The notes: generated by a model not told the origin, from the sequence alone. A stretch of DNA of 64,000 nt from Streptomyces vinaceus (GCF_008704935.1 NZ_CP023692.1:2117001-2181000), one strand, 5' to 3'; numbered from the stretch's first letter, positions 25,050-34,490 are shown. Translations and numbers: made by a program.

Positions 25050-25150
25050 TGACCGAACTTCCTACCCCGAATGACCGGGGCGAGGTTCAGAGGGTCTGCG
25101 GATGACGGTTACCGCACTCTCAGCGCTGTGGCGCTCCCCTGTCGGAATAT
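25050..25150 (-). promoter_or_regulatory. TPP riboswitch (THI element)
   Basis: The minus-strand RNA has the conserved thi-box blocks in order: GGGGAGCGCC, GCUGAGAG, ACCCUCUGAACCU, the P4/P5 stem CCCC-GGUCAUUC-GGGG, then GUAGGAAG. Closing bases CCGA and UCGG can pair as part of P1. It precedes the thiB-thiP-thiQ operon and identifies thiamine as its cargo. Confidence 0.92.
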
Positions 25151-25158
25151 GCAATTGG

Positions 25159-25211
25159 TTCGGCCACAGGGTACCCCGTGGCCGAATCGGGCCCGCGGGC
25201 CCGATTCGGCC
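25159..25211. other. Overlapping palindromes between rlmN and the thiamine operon
   Basis: A perfect 32-bp palindrome spans 25180-25211 (half-site GGCCGAATCGGGCCCG). Its left part also belongs to a second stem, TTCGGCCAC at 25159-25167 with GTGGCCGAA at 25178-25186, so the two folds exclude each other. It lies after the rlmN stop and upstream of the TPP riboswitch. It is probably the rlmN terminator and may overlap the thiB promoter. Confidence 0.8.
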
Positions 25212-25226
25212 CGCGGAAACCGCGGG

Positions 25227-26342
25227 CTAGCGCTCCGAGGCGGCCAGCTGGCCGCACGCGCCGTCGATCTCCTGGCCGCGGGTGTCCCGGACGGTCACCG
25301 GCACGCCGTGGCGGGCGATGGCCTCGACGAAGGCCTTCTCGTCCTCGGGGCGCGAGGCGGTCCACTTCGAGCCCGGCGTCGGGTTCAGCGGGATCAGGTT
25401 GACGTGGACGCGCTTGCCCTTGAGCAGGCGGCCGAGGAGGTCACCGCGCCAGGCCTGGTCGTTGATGTCGCGGATCAGGGCGTACTCGATGGAGATCCGG
25501 CGGCCGGACTTCTCGGCGTACTCCCAGGCCGCGTCCAGGACCTCGCGGACCTTCCAGCGGGTGTTCACGGGGACGAGGGTGTCGCGCAGCTCGTCGTCCG
25601 GCGCGTGCAGCGAGACCGCGAGGCGGCACTTGAAGCCCTCGTCGGCGAAGCGCAGCATCGCCGGGACCAGGCCGACGGTGGAGACGGTGATGCCGCGCTG
25701 CGACAGTCCGAGGCCGTCGGGCTCGGGGTCGGTGAGGCGGCGGATGGCGCCGACGACCCGCTTGTAGTTGGCCAGCGGCTCGCCCATGCCCATGAAGACG
25801 ATGTTGGACAGCCGGGCGGGGCCGCCGGGGACCTCGCCGTCGCGCAGCGCGCGCATGCCGTCGACGATCTGGTGGACGATCTCGGCCGTGGACAGGTTGC
25901 GGTCCAGGCCGGCCTGGCCGGTGGCGCAGAACGGGCAGTTCATGCCGCAGCCGGCCTGCGAGGAGATGCACATGGTGACCCGGTCGGGGTAGCGCATCAG
26001 CACGGACTCGACGAGCGTGCCGTCGTGCAGCTTCCACAGGGTCTTGCGCGTGGTGTCGTCGTCGCACGAGATGTGCCGGACGACGTTCATCAGCTCGGGC
26101 AGCAGCTCCTGCTGGAGCTTCTCGCGCGAGCCCGCCGGGATGTCGGTCCACTCGGCCGGGTCGTGCGCGTACCGGGCGAAGTAGTGCTGCGAGAGCTGCT
26201 TGGCCCGGAACGGCTTCTCGCCGATCGCGGCGACCGCCTCGCGACGCTCCTCGGGGGTGAGGTCGGCGAGATGCCGGGGCGGCTTCTTCGCTCCGCGAGG
26301 GGCGACGAAGGTGAGCTCTCCCGGGACGGGACGCGGGGCCAT
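25227..26342 (-). CDS. rlmN: 23S rRNA (adenine(2503)-C(2))-methyltransferase RlmN
   Basis: 371-aa radical SAM enzyme that methylates C2 of A2503 in 23S rRNA and also A37 of some tRNAs. The [4Fe-4S] cluster motif is CGMNCPFC near residue 132. Downstream are [11 protein letters not shown] and STVGLVPAM, and the C-terminal catalytic Cys is in [13 protein letters not shown] context ([11 protein letters not shown]). Length and motifs fit RlmN better than Cfr. A cdsA terminator lies upstream, so it probably has its own promoter around 26343-26460. Confidence 0.95.
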   Translation of the reverse strand: MAPRPVPGELTFVAPRGAKKPPRHLADLTPEERREAVAAIGEKPFRAKQLSQHYFARYAHDPAEWTDIPAGSREKLQQELLPELMNVVRHISCDDDTTRKTLWKLHDGTLVESVLMRYPDRVTMCISSQAGCGMNCPFCATGQAGLDRNLSTAEIVHQIVDGMRALRDGEVPGGPARLSNIVFMGMGEPLANYKRVVGAIRRLTDPEPDGLGLSQRGITVSTVGLVPAMLRFADEGFKCRLAVSLHAPDDELRDTLVPVNTRWKVREVLDAAWEYAEKSGRRISIEYALIRDINDQAWRGDLLGRLLKGKRVHVNLIPLNPTPGSKWTASRPEDEKAFVEAIARHGVPVTVRDTRGQEIDGACGQLAASER

Positions 26343-26462
26343 GAGTGGTACTCCTCAAGTCTTACGAACCCTGGGCGGGCGATCTCCGGACACGCGCGGG
26401 GTCAACGTGATGGCACGACCGGTGCCCGGAGAGCTCACGGGTCCATCCCCGCAGACGCGGAG

Positions 26463-26492
26463 AAAGCGCGCCACTTGCCAGTGGCGCGCTTT
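26463..26492 (-). terminator. Terminator after cdsA
   Basis: Symmetrical stem AAAGCGCGCCACT / AGTGGCGCGCTTT with a 4-base loop, located 20 bp beyond the cdsA stop. The flanking A and T runs allow it to work on either strand. Confidence 0.85.
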
Positions 26493-26511
26493 CCAGGATA
26501 ACCCGGGCGGC

Positions 26512-27585
26512 TCAGCCGGTGCCGACGAAGGCGGCGAGCAGCAGCCACACCACCGGGGCGGTCGGCAGCAGGGAGTCGAGGCGGTCCATGATGCCGCCGT
26601 GGCCCGGGAGCAGCGTGCCCATGTCCTTGATGCCCAGGTCCCGCTTGATCATCGACTCGCCGAGGTCACCCAGCGTGGCGCTGACCGCGACCGCGAGACC
26701 GAGTAGCAGACCCTGCCACCAGGCGCCCCCGTCGATCAGGAACTCCATGCACAGCGCGCCGGCCGCCATCGCGAAGGCCACCGCGCCGAACAGCCCCTCG
26801 CGGGTCTTGCCGGGGCTGATGCGCGGCGCCAGCTTGGTCTTGCCGAAGCGCCAGCCCACCGCGTACGCCCCGGTGTCGCTGACCACGGTCAGCAGCAGGA
26901 ACGTGACCACGCGCTCCGGACCGTCGTCGGCGGTGAGCAGCATCGCGACGAACGTGGCCAGGAAGGGCACGTAGAACGCCGCGAAGACACCCGCGGTGAC
27001 GTCCTTGAGGTAGTCCTCGGGCGGTTCGGTCATCCGCCAGACCAGGACCGCCAGCGCGGTCAGGGCCATGGCCACCCAGGCGCCCTCGGCCCCCCGGACG
27101 TATCCGGCGATGACCATGGCGGCGCCGCCGACCGCGAGCGGGACGAGCGGCGCCTTGATGCCCTTCTTCTCCTGGAGCCGGGAGGTCAGCTCCCACAGGC
27201 CCACGACGACCGCGACGACGATCACGCCGACGAAGACCGCCTTGACGATGAACAGCGAAGCGAAGATCACCGCACCGAGGCCGACACCGACCCCTATGGC
27301 GGCACGCAGGTCTCGCCCCGCCCGCTTCTTCGGCGGGGGCGTGGCGTCCTGCGGTGCCTGCGAGGGCGGGGGCGGGGGGCTGGGCATGGGCTCCTGCGGC
27401 AGCGTCTCGGCGCGGAACGGGGGGCCGCCGTCGGTGGCGGCCCCCCGATCGCGTGCTTCCCGGTCGTCGAAGTCACGGCCGGCGGCATCGGGCACGATGG
27501 GCATGGGCCGAGTGTGCGGGCCCACCAGCGCATCGTATGCGGGACCCGCCGGAACCGGCTCCGTGGCCCAGGGAGAGTCGTTCAT
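26512..27585 (-). CDS. cdsA: Phosphatidate cytidylyltransferase
   Basis: 357-aa integral membrane enzyme that makes CDP-diacylglycerol from phosphatidic acid and CTP. A proline-rich cytosolic N-terminal stretch of about 110 residues precedes roughly eight TM segments. The C-terminal CDP-DAG synthase signature is intact (SMIKRDLGIKDMGTLLPGHGGIMDRLDS). The start shares one base with the frr stop, so it is coupled to frr. The order rpsB-tsf-pyrH-frr-cdsA is the conserved bacterial arrangement. Confidence 0.95.
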   Translation of the reverse strand: MNDSPWATEPVPAGPAYDALVGPHTRPMPIVPDAAGRDFDDREARDRGAATDGGPPFRAETLPQEPMPSPPPPPSQAPQDATPPPKKRAGRDLRAAIGVGVGLGAVIFASLFIVKAVFVGVIVVAVVVGLWELTSRLQEKKGIKAPLVPLAVGGAAMVIAGYVRGAEGAWVAMALTALAVLVWRMTEPPEDYLKDVTAGVFAAFYVPFLATFVAMLLTADDGPERVVTFLLLTVVSDTGAYAVGWRFGKTKLAPRISPGKTREGLFGAVAFAMAAGALCMEFLIDGGAWWQGLLLGLAVAVSATLGDLGESMIKRDLGIKDMGTLLPGHGGIMDRLDSLLPTAPVVWLLLAAFVGTG

Positions 27586-28157
27586 CAGACCTCGAGGAGC
27601 TCGGCTTCCTTGTGCTTGAGCAGCTCGTCGACCTGCGTGACGTACTTCGCGGTGGTGTCGTCGAGCTCCTTCTCCGCGCGGCGCACCTCGTCCTCGCCGG
27701 ACTCCTTGTCCTTGACGAGCTTGTCGAGGGAGTCCTTCGCCTTGCGGCGGACGGCGCGGATCGAGACCTTGGAGTCCTCGGCCTTGGTGCGCGCGACCTT
27801 GATGTACTCCTTGCGGCGGTCCTGCGTCAGCTCGGGGAAGGTCACCCGGATGATATTGCCGTCGTTGCTGGGGTTGACGCCCAGGTCGGAGTCCCGGATC
27901 GCCTGCTCGATGTTGCGCAGGGCGCTCTTGTCGAACGGGGTCACGATCGCCATGCGCGGCTCGGGCACCGAGAAGGACGCGAGCTGGTTGATGGGCGTGA
28001 TGGCGCCGTAGTAGTCCGCCACGATCTTGTTGAACATCGCCGGGTGCGCACGACCGGTGCGGATCGCCGCGAAGTCTTCCTTGGCGACGACGACGGCCTT
28101 CTCCATCTTCTCCTCGGCCTCGAGGAGGATTTCTTCGATCACCACGTGCTCCTGCAT
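27585..28157 (-). CDS. frr: Ribosome recycling factor
   Basis: 190 aa, a few residues longer than the usual 185. RRF landmarks include the conserved basic segment [32 protein letters not shown] and [17 protein letters not shown]. With EF-G it splits post-termination ribosomes. It lies 70 bp downstream of pyrH and touches cdsA. Confidence 0.97.
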   Translation of the reverse strand: MQEHVVIEEILLEAEEKMEKAVVVAKEDFAAIRTGRAHPAMFNKIVADYYGAITPINQLASFSVPEPRMAIVTPFDKSALRNIEQAIRDSDLGVNPSNDGNIIRVTFPELTQDRRKEYIKVARTKAEDSKVSIRAVRRKAKDSLDKLVKDKESGEDEVRRAEKELDDTTAKYVTQVDELLKHKEAELLEV

Positions 28158-28227
28158 GTCAGATATGGATGGTTCAGGCGGGCGGGGCGGGCTCGGCCGA
28201 GCGGGGCCGGGCCCGGCGTCGAGACGC

Positions 28228-29007
28228 TCAGGCCCGGGTGCCCTGGTCGCTCACGAGCGTGCCGATCTTCTCACCCTTGACGGCGCGGGCGATATTGCCC
28301 TCGGCGAGCAGCTCGAAGACCAGGATCGGCAGCTTGTTGTCGCGGCACAGAGTGATGGCGGTGGCGTCGGCGACCTTGAGGTCGCGGGACAGCACCTCGC
28401 TGTACTCCAGCGCGTCGAACTTCACCGCGTCGGGGTTCTTCTTCGGGTCGGAGTCGTAGACCCCGTCGACGCCGTTCTTGCCCATGAGCAGGGCCTCGGC
28501 GTCGATCTCCAGGGCCCGCTGGGCGGCCGTGGTGTCGGTGGAGAAGTACGGCATGCCCATGCCGGCGCCGAAGATCACGACGCGTCCCTTCTCCAGGTGC
28601 CGTACGGCGCGCAGCGGGATGTACGGCTCCGCGACCTGACCCATGGTGATGGCGGTCTGCACACGGGAGTCGATGCCTTCCTTCTCCAGGAAGTCCTGGA
28701 GGGCGAGGCAGTTCATGACGGTGCCGAGCATGCCCATGTAGTCGGACCGCGCACGGTCCATGCCGCGCTGCTGGAGTTCGGCGCCGCGGAAGAAGTTCCC
28801 GCCGCCGATCACGACGGCGATCTCCGCGCCGTCACGGACCACCGCGGCGATTTCGCGCGCGATGGCATGGACGACGTCGGGGTCGACGCCCAGTCCTCCA
28901 CCACCGGAGAAGGCTTCGCCCGACAGCTTCAGCATGAAGCGGCGGCCCTTCTTGTCGTGGTCGCTCTTGTCGTCGGAAGCGGTGTGGGGGTCCACGCCCT
29001 GATTCAT
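28228..29007 (-). CDS. pyrH: UMP kinase
   Basis: 259 aa from the ATG at 29005-29007, with GAGGAG upstream. Amino-acid-kinase fold: [38 protein letters not shown] and the nucleotide-binding [15 protein letters not shown]. It phosphorylates UMP to UDP and is typically feedback-inhibited by UTP. A terminator-like hairpin separates it from tsf. Confidence 0.96.
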   Translation of the reverse strand: MNQGVDPHTASDDKSDHDKKGRRFMLKLSGEAFSGGGGLGVDPDVVHAIAREIAAVVRDGAEIAVVIGGGNFFRGAELQQRGMDRARSDYMGMLGTVMNCLALQDFLEKEGIDSRVQTAITMGQVAEPYIPLRAVRHLEKGRVVIFGAGMGMPYFSTDTTAAQRALEIDAEALLMGKNGVDGVYDSDPKKNPDAVKFDALEYSEVLSRDLKVADATAITLCRDNKLPILVFELLAEGNIARAVKGEKIGTLVSDQGTRA

Positions 29008-29034
29008 GGAGATCTCCTCGTGCACATACGAAGA

Positions 29035-29081
29035 AGGCCATTGCCGGTGGGTCCTCGCGGTTCCCTCTACGGCAATGGCCT
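29035..29081 (-). terminator. Terminator between tsf and pyrH
   Basis: The 12-bp perfect arms AGGCCATTGCCG and CGGCAATGGCCT have a 23-nt loop. It sits about 90 bp after the tsf stop and just before the pyrH leader. Confidence 0.8.
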
Positions 29082-29170
29082 CCTCGTCAGATCTGCGGTC
29101 GTTCCGCGCGCACGCGGACGACTGCTTCAGACCCTACCGGGGTCCGGTGTCCGTCGTTGTAAGGACGGAC

Positions 29171-30007
29171 TCAGATGCCGACCTTGATGCGCGAGAAACG
29201 CACCAGGGTGACACCGGCCTCGTCCAGAACCTTCTGGACGGACTTCTTGGCGTCCAGGGCGTACGCCTGGCCGAGCAGCGTGTTGTCGCGGAAGAAGCCG
29301 TTGACACGACCCTCGACGATCTTCGGCAGGGCGGCCTCGGGCTTGCCCTCCGCGCGGGTGACCTCTTCGGCGACGCGGCGCTCGGACTCGACGACCTCGG
29401 CCGGGACGTCCTCGGCGGACAGCCACTTCGGCGCGAACGCGGCGATGTGCTGCGCGACGCCGCGGGCGACCTCGGCGTTGGGCTTGTCCAGCTCGACCAG
29501 GACACCGATCTGGAACGGCAGGTCGGGCATGGTGCGGTGCATGTACGCCGTGACGTAACCGCCGGTGAACTGCGCGAAGCGGTCCAGGACGATCTTCTCG
29601 CCGAGGTTGGCGTTCGCCTCGTCCACGAAGGCCGTGACGGTCTTGCCGGGGGCGATCTCGGACGCGAGGAGCGTCTCGATGTCGGCCGGGGAGGTGGCGG
29701 CGACGTGCGCGGCCAGCTCGTTGGCGACGGCGAGGAACTTCTCGCCCTTCGCGACGAAGTCCGTCTCGCACTTCAGCTCGACGATGACACCGGAGGTGTT
29801 GTCGTCGGCGATGAGGGACACGACGGCACCGTTCTCGGCGGAACGGCCCTCGCGCTTGGCGACGCCCTTCTGACCCTTGATACGGAGCGCCTCGACGGCC
29901 TTGTCGACGTCACCGTCGGAGTCGACCAGCGCGTTCTTGCAGTCCAGCATGCCGGCGCCGGTGAGCTCGCGGAGCTTCTTGACGTCAGCGGCGGTGTAGT
30001 TCGCCAT
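29171..30007 (-). CDS. tsf: Translation elongation factor Ts
   Basis: 278 aa. N-terminal UBA-like KKLRELTGAGMLDCKNAL and core ELKCETDFVAKGEKF define EF-Ts, the nucleotide-exchange factor for EF-Tu. It follows rpsB on the same strand with a 135-bp gap containing a hairpin. Confidence 0.97.
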   Translation of the reverse strand: MANYTAADVKKLRELTGAGMLDCKNALVDSDGDVDKAVEALRIKGQKGVAKREGRSAENGAVVSLIADDNTSGVIVELKCETDFVAKGEKFLAVANELAAHVAATSPADIETLLASEIAPGKTVTAFVDEANANLGEKIVLDRFAQFTGGYVTAYMHRTMPDLPFQIGVLVELDKPNAEVARGVAQHIAAFAPKWLSAEDVPAEVVESERRVAEEVTRAEGKPEAALPKIVEGRVNGFFRDNTLLGQAYALDAKKSVQKVLDEAGVTLVRFSRIKVGI

Positions 30008-30108
30008 GAGTCTGTGATTCTCTCTCGAAGTCGTAGATCTACGGGTGAACGGCGGAGGAGACGCGCTCGTGGCGCGGCTCCCCCGCCGTCATCGTCCGTG
30101 CTGCGAGT

Positions 30109-30130
30109 GCCCGGCGGATGAACGCCGGGC
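30109..30130 (-). terminator. Attenuator-like hairpin between rpsB and tsf
   Basis: The 8-bp arms GCCCGGCG and CGCCGGGC enclose 6 bases, starting 12 bp beyond the rpsB stop. It is probably a partial terminator that sets the rpsB to tsf ratio. Confidence 0.65.
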
Positions 30131-30142
30131 TCTCTCAGAGGG

Positions 30143-31024
30143 TCAGGCCTGCTCGGCGTCGGCGGCCGGAGCCTCGACGACGGCCTCGGCCGCGGGGGCC
30201 TCGACAGCGGCCTCGGCCGGGGCGGCCTCGGCGTCGTCGGCCTTCTTCTCGCCCTCGAGCAGGTCGCGCTCCCACTCGGCGAGCGGCTCGGCGGCGGCCT
30301 TCTCGCCCGGCTTCGAGTCACCGGTCGCAGCGCCGGAGCGGGCGATGAGGCCCTCGGCGACGGCGTCGGCGATCACGCGGGTGAGCAGGGTGACGGAGCG
30401 GATCGCGTCGTCGTTGCCCGGGATCTTGTAGTCGACCTCGTCGGGGTCGCAGTTGGTGTCGAGGATCGCGACGACCGGGATGTGGAGCTTGCGCGCCTCA
30501 CCGACGGCGATGTGCTCCTTCTTGGTGTCGACGATCCAGACGGCGCTGGGAACCTTCGACATCTCGCGGATACCACCGAGGGTCTTCTCCAGCTTGGTCT
30601 TCTCGCGGGAGAGGACCAGGAGCTCCTTCTTGGTGAGACCCGAGGCGGCGACGTCCTCGAAGTCGATCGCCTCAAGCTCCTTCAGACGCTGGAGGCGCTT
30701 GTAGACGGTGGAGAAGTTGGTGAGCATGCCACCCAGCCACCGCTGGTTGACGTACGGCATACCAACGCGCGTCGCCTGCTCGGCGATGGCCTCCTGGGCC
30801 TGCTTCTTGGTACCGACGAACATGATGGAGCCGCCGTGGGCGACGGTCTCCTTGACGAACTCGTAGGCGCGGTCGATGTACGACAGCGACTGGAGCAGGT
30901 CGATGATGTAGATGCCGTTGCGCTCGGTGAAGATGAAGCGCTTCATCTTCGGGTTCCAGCGACGGGTCTGGTGACCGAAGTGGACGCCGCTTTCCAGCAG
31001 CTCCCGCATCGTTACGACGGCCAT
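30143..31024 (-). CDS. rpsB: 30S ribosomal protein S2
   Basis: 293 aa from the ATG at 31022-31024, six bases after AAGGAG; the ATG at 31030 abuts that site and is less likely. S2 landmarks include [29 protein letters not shown] and a [12 protein letters not shown] segment. The C-terminal 50 residues are Ala/Glu/Val-rich low complexity, common in actinomycetes. Confidence 0.97.
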   Translation of the reverse strand: MAVVTMRELLESGVHFGHQTRRWNPKMKRFIFTERNGIYIIDLLQSLSYIDRAYEFVKETVAHGGSIMFVGTKKQAQEAIAEQATRVGMPYVNQRWLGGMLTNFSTVYKRLQRLKELEAIDFEDVAASGLTKKELLVLSREKTKLEKTLGGIREMSKVPSAVWIVDTKKEHIAVGEARKLHIPVVAILDTNCDPDEVDYKIPGNDDAIRSVTLLTRVIADAVAEGLIARSGAATGDSKPGEKAAAEPLAEWERDLLEGEKKADDAEAAPAEAAVEAPAAEAVVEAPAADAEQA

Positions 31025-31207
31025 GGCCATCTCCTTGGTTTCTCGGTTTGGTTCCTGACGCCCCACCGCGCCCTGCCCCCGTCGAAGGGGACCGAGAGAC
31101 GCTTCCACCTGGCCTGAGCGGCTGGTGCTGGGGCGTGCGAAGTCGACCCGGTGACCCGGATCGCCGTAAGAAGTGTACGGGACCGGGCGGTATGCCAGGT
31201 GACGCCG

Positions 31208-31234
31208 TTGTCCACACCCGGCCGGTTGTCCACA
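31208..31234 (+). promoter_or_regulatory. Two DnaA-box-like sequences
   Basis: TTGTCCACA occurs at 31208-31216 and 31226-31234, same orientation, 18 bp apart, in the region between rpsB and the M23 peptidase gene. The sequence equals the preferred DnaA box of Streptomyces. A third copy in reverse orientation lies at 58146-58154, upstream of the yraN-like gene. Confidence 0.6.
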
Positions 31235-31275
31235 GGCCCGCTCACGCAGCGCGACCGGACGGCAACCTGGACGGC

Positions 31276-31740
31276 ATGACGACACTGCTGCTCACCCTGC
31301 TCCTGACCCTCGCCCAGGCACTCGCCCCGGGGGCCCGCCCGCTGCCGCCGCCCCTGGTGGTGACGCGCTGGTGGGACCCACCCCCGACCCCGTACGCGGC
31401 AGGGCACCGCGGGGTGGACCTGGCCGCCCCGGTGGGCGCCGAGCTGAGGGCGGTGGGCCCGGGCCGAGTGCACCACGCGGGACAGGTGGCCGGCCGCGGG
31501 GTCCTGTCCCTGACCCTCCCGGGCGGCCTGCGCACCACCTACGAACCGGTCCGGCCGCTGGTCGCCGAGGGCGAGGAGGTCACGACGGGCCAGGTGGTGG
31601 CCGTCCTCACCGAAGGCACGCACTGCACGGCACCCTGCCTCCACTGGGGCCTCCTGTCAGGCACGACGTACCTGAACCCGCTGACCCTGCTCCCCCACCC
31701 GACACCAAGGCTCCTGCCACTGACCCCGGCGGACGACTGA
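31276..31740 (+). CDS. Exported M23-family peptidase (LytM-like)
   Basis: 154 aa from the ATG at 31276. A short hydrophobic signal peptide ([18 protein letters not shown]) is followed directly by the peptidase domain. Zinc ligands are His and Asp in [10 protein letters not shown] and His in CLHWG. Family members cut peptidoglycan cross-bridges or activate amidases. It is small, with no SH3 or LysM domain. It is divergent from rpsB and convergent with the TetR gene. Confidence 0.88.
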   Translation: MTTLLLTLLLTLAQALAPGARPLPPPLVVTRWWDPPPTPYAAGHRGVDLAAPVGAELRAVGPGRVHHAGQVAGRGVLSLTLPGGLRTTYEPVRPLVAEGEEVTTGQVVAVLTEGTHCTAPCLHWGLLSGTTYLNPLTLLPHPTPRLLPLTPADD

Positions 31741-31749
31741 GGCGCGTTC

Positions 31750-31810
31750 GGGGGGAGGGGGCGGGGCGGGGGCGGGGGGGCGGGGTGGGGGGCGGGGGGG
31801 AAGCCCCCCC
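31750..31810 (+). other. G-run tract between convergent genes
   Basis: Eight consecutive runs of four to seven G separated by single bases occupy 31750-31800 on the plus strand. The last run can also pair with the C run at 31804-31810 to form a terminator. It is a strong candidate for G-quadruplex formation in the transcript of the M23 gene. Confidence 0.7.
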
Positions 31811-31814
31811 GGTC

Positions 31815-32396
31815 TCAGCCCCTCACGCCCCGGAGGGCCATGGCCACGGCCGCTTCCGTCACCGCGCCGGGGTCTTCGGCGGCGCCCAGCTCGATGCGCC
31901 GCACCGCCGCGTCGACGACACCCTGGAGCAGCATCGCGGCGAGCCGGGGCTGCTCGTGCCCGAGGGCGCCGAGCGCCTCCACGATCATTGCCACGAGTCC
32001 CCCGTGAGCGGCGCGGATCTTCTCCCGCGCGCCCGCGTCCAGCTCGCTGGCCGAGATCGCGACCACCGCCCGGTGGCGCCGGTCCCCGACGAGTCCCAGC
32101 TGGCTGCGCACGTATGCCTCGACCTTGGCCTCCGGCGACTCGGCCCGCTCCATGGCCGCCTCGATCTCGGCGGCCCACACCGGGAAGTCCACGGCGCACA
32201 GCTCTTCGACCACGGCCGCGCGGGAGCGGAAGTATTCGTACACGGAGGACCGGGCGAGGCCGGTGCGCTCCGCCAGGGCGGGGAAGGTCAGCGCTTCCGT
32301 CCCGCCTTCGGACAGCAGGGAGCGTGCGGCGTCCAGCAGGGCGCCGCGCTGCATCGACCGGTGCTCGGCCACGGAGGCCGCTCGAATCCTGGGCAC
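31815..32396 (-). CDS. TetR-family transcriptional regulator
   Basis: 193 aa. The N-terminal helix-turn-helix reads ALLDAARSLLSEGGTEALTFPALAERTGLARSSVYEYF, a clear TetR match. The C-terminal ligand-binding part is helical and lacks an obvious subfamily mark. It lies 28 bp downstream of whiG on the same strand. Its targets are unknown. Confidence 0.9.
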   Translation of the reverse strand: MPRIRAASVAEHRSMQRGALLDAARSLLSEGGTEALTFPALAERTGLARSSVYEYFRSRAAVVEELCAVDFPVWAAEIEAAMERAESPEAKVEAYVRSQLGLVGDRRHRAVVAISASELDAGAREKIRAAHGGLVAMIVEALGALGHEQPRLAAMLLQGVVDAAVRRIELGAAEDPGAVTEAAVAMALRGVRG

Positions 32397-32424
32397 AGGT
32401 CCACTCTACGGAGGTGCCGCAAGC

Positions 32425-33261
32425 TCATCGTCCGACATCCGCCAGCTTGGCCCGCAGTTGGAGGACCGACTTGGTGTGGATCTGGCTGACCCGGCTCTCG
32501 GTGACGCCGAGCACGTTGCCGATCTCGGCCAGCGTGAGGCCCTCGTAGTAGTAGAGGGTGACCACGGTCTTCTCCCGCTCCGGCAGGGTGTTGATCGCCC
32601 TGGCCAGGAGTCTGCGCAGCTCGCGGTCCTCGGCCACCTCGACCGGGTTGTCGGCCGCGGTGTCCTCCAGGGTGTCCATCAGCGAGAGGCGGTCGCCGCC
32701 CTCGCCCCCGACGTGCAGCAGCTCCTCCAGGGCGACCACGTTGGCCAGCGACAACTGACTGAAGACGGCGTGGAGTTCCTCCACGGCGATGCCCATCTCC
32801 CGGGCCACCTCGTGCTCGCTCGGGGTGCGGCGCAGCTGGGCTTCGAGGGTGGCGTAGGCCCGCTCCACGGCCCTCGCCTTCTGCCGGACGGAGCGCGGGA
32901 TCCAGTCCAGGGCGCGCAGCTCGTCGATCATCGCGCCCCGGATGCGGGTGATCGCGTACGTCTCGAACTTGATGGACCGGTCGATGTCGAACTTCTCGAT
33001 GGCGTCGATCAGCCCGAAGACCCCGGAGGAGACGAAGTCGGCCTGTTCCACATTGGGCGGCAGGCCCACACTGACCCGGCCGGCGACGTACTTGACCAGG
33101 GGCGAGTAGTGCAGGATCAGCTGCTCCCGCAGCCGCTCGTCGCCGCTCTCCTTGTACGAGCGCCACAGCACGTCGAGGGACGAGGGCGCGGTGGTCCGCA
33201 CGCTGCCGCGGGCAGCGGGGGGCACCGCAGCGCGGTCAGACCCTGAGGTGTGCTGGGGCAT
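32425..33261 (-). CDS. whiG: RNA polymerase sigma factor WhiG (FliA family)
   Basis: 278 aa with complete sigma-28-type regions. Region 2 is [20 protein letters not shown] followed by [15 protein letters not shown], and the -10 recognition helix has [18 protein letters not shown]. Region 3 follows ([14 protein letters not shown]). Region 4 is [23 protein letters not shown] then [13 protein letters not shown]. In Streptomyces, WhiG starts the switch from aerial hypha to spore chain and is held by an anti-sigma factor with BldD and c-di-GMP. Location near rpsB fits the conserved chromosomal position. Confidence 0.95.
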   Translation of the reverse strand: MPQHTSGSDRAAVPPAARGSVRTTAPSSLDVLWRSYKESGDERLREQLILHYSPLVKYVAGRVSVGLPPNVEQADFVSSGVFGLIDAIEKFDIDRSIKFETYAITRIRGAMIDELRALDWIPRSVRQKARAVERAYATLEAQLRRTPSEHEVAREMGIAVEELHAVFSQLSLANVVALEELLHVGGEGGDRLSLMDTLEDTAADNPVEVAEDRELRRLLARAINTLPEREKTVVTLYYYEGLTLAEIGNVLGVTESRVSQIHTKSVLQLRAKLADVGR

Positions 33262-33470
33262 GCTTCGCCTTTGCCGGAGCGGGATTCCTTGGGAGCGTAG
33301 CGTGACGGAAGTGTCGCGGTGCGCGAAGAGTACGGGATCGCGCAGGGGCGCCGGGGCGTCCTGACTCGCGCGGACGACCCGGGACCGGCGCCTGGCGCTC
33401 GGTCCCGGCGGCTGCCACCGGGGAGACCTCGTCTCTCATCGGCTTCACTCTTTCACCGGAACACCCCAGG

Positions 33471-34409
33471 TCAATGACCGCCTCGCCGGGCGCCGCCGGT
33501 TTGTGTGCCTCCTTCAGGTGATTGTGTGGTCAACTGCCAGCCCTCGCCCTGCCGTTCGACGAACCCCAGAGAGTGAAGTTCGTACAGTCTGCCGATGACT
33601 TCATCGGTGCCGGTGCCCGCGGCGAGGGCCACGTCGTCGGCGTGGGCGGGGCGGCCGGCGGGGAGGGCTTCGAGCACGCGCAGGGTGTCGCGGTCCAGCA
33701 GGTCCCGGGCGAACACCGGCCCGCGCCGCTCGGGGGCCAGTTCGCCCATGCCGCCGACGAGCTCGACGACTTCCGCGGCGTCGGTGACGAGGACGGCTTC
33801 GCCGCGCAGCAGTTCGTGCACGCCGCCCGAGAGTCCGCTGGTGGCCGGTCCGGGGACGCCCATGGTGAACCTCCCGAGCCGCTGGGCCCGTCGGGCCGTG
33901 ACGAGGGAGCCGCTGCGGTGGGCCGCTTCGACCACGACGGTGCCCCGGGTGAGTGCGGCGATGACGCGGTTGCGCAGCACGAACCGGCTCGGGGTCGGGT
34001 GGCTGCCGGGTGGCAGCTCTCCCAGGACGATGCCCTGCCCGGCGATCCGGCCGAGCAACTCGGTGTGGCCGCGCGGGTAGGCGATGTCCACGCCGCAGGC
34101 GAGCACGGCGGCGGTGGCGCCGCCGGAGGCGAGGGCCCCGCGGTGGGCGGCGCCGTCGACCCCGTAGGCCGCCCCCGAGACCACCACCCAGCCCCGTTCG
34201 GCGAGTCCGGCGGCGAGGGTCTGGGCCATGTGGGCCCCGTACGGGGTGCAGGCGCGCGCGCCGACCACGGCGACGGAGCGCAGCGCCCAGGTCCGCAGGT
34301 CCGGCCGGCCCCGCAGCCAGAGTCCGATGGGCCGGGCGTCGCCGAGGTCGTCCAGCTGGGTCGGCCATTGCGGTTCCGTGTCAAGTTGCAGCGTGTTGCC
34401 CCGTCCCAT
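33471..34409 (-). pseudogene. dprA: dprA 3' portion (DprA domain), separated from its 5' part by the element
   Basis: The Rossmann-like DprA domain is intact: VAVVGARACTPYG, VVSGAAYGVDGAAHRG, VLACGVDIAYPRGH, NRVIAALTRGTVVVEAA and a C-terminal winged helix. The gene's own sequence begins at TGG (34365-34367); the 14 codons before it, from ATG 34407-34409, are element sequence. The missing N-terminal 111 codons lie at 55733-56065. Joined, they give about 409 aa in frame, a normal DprA length. DprA loads RecA on incoming single-stranded DNA. The hybrid ORF has a GGAG nine bases before its ATG, so a shortened protein might still be made. Confidence 0.92.
34373..34401 (+). repeat. Left terminal inverted repeat of the element
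   Basis: It reads inward GTTCCGTGTC then AAGTTGCA and GCGTGTTGCCC. Against the inverse of 55707-55733, about 22 of 29 positions agree, with a 2-base gap. The innermost 11 bases are identical. Confidence 0.8.
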
Positions 34410-34490
34410 CGCCAGGCTCCAACATGCACCCCAGCCTGACCAGGGGTGGACTGGAAGAGAGGACTCTCTCCTGGTTGAGGGAGGTGCGCG

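Noticed and set aside
25227..26342. Cfr antibiotic-resistance methyltransferase
   Set aside because: Chromosomal context, length and motifs fit the housekeeping RlmN; nothing specific to Cfr is visible.
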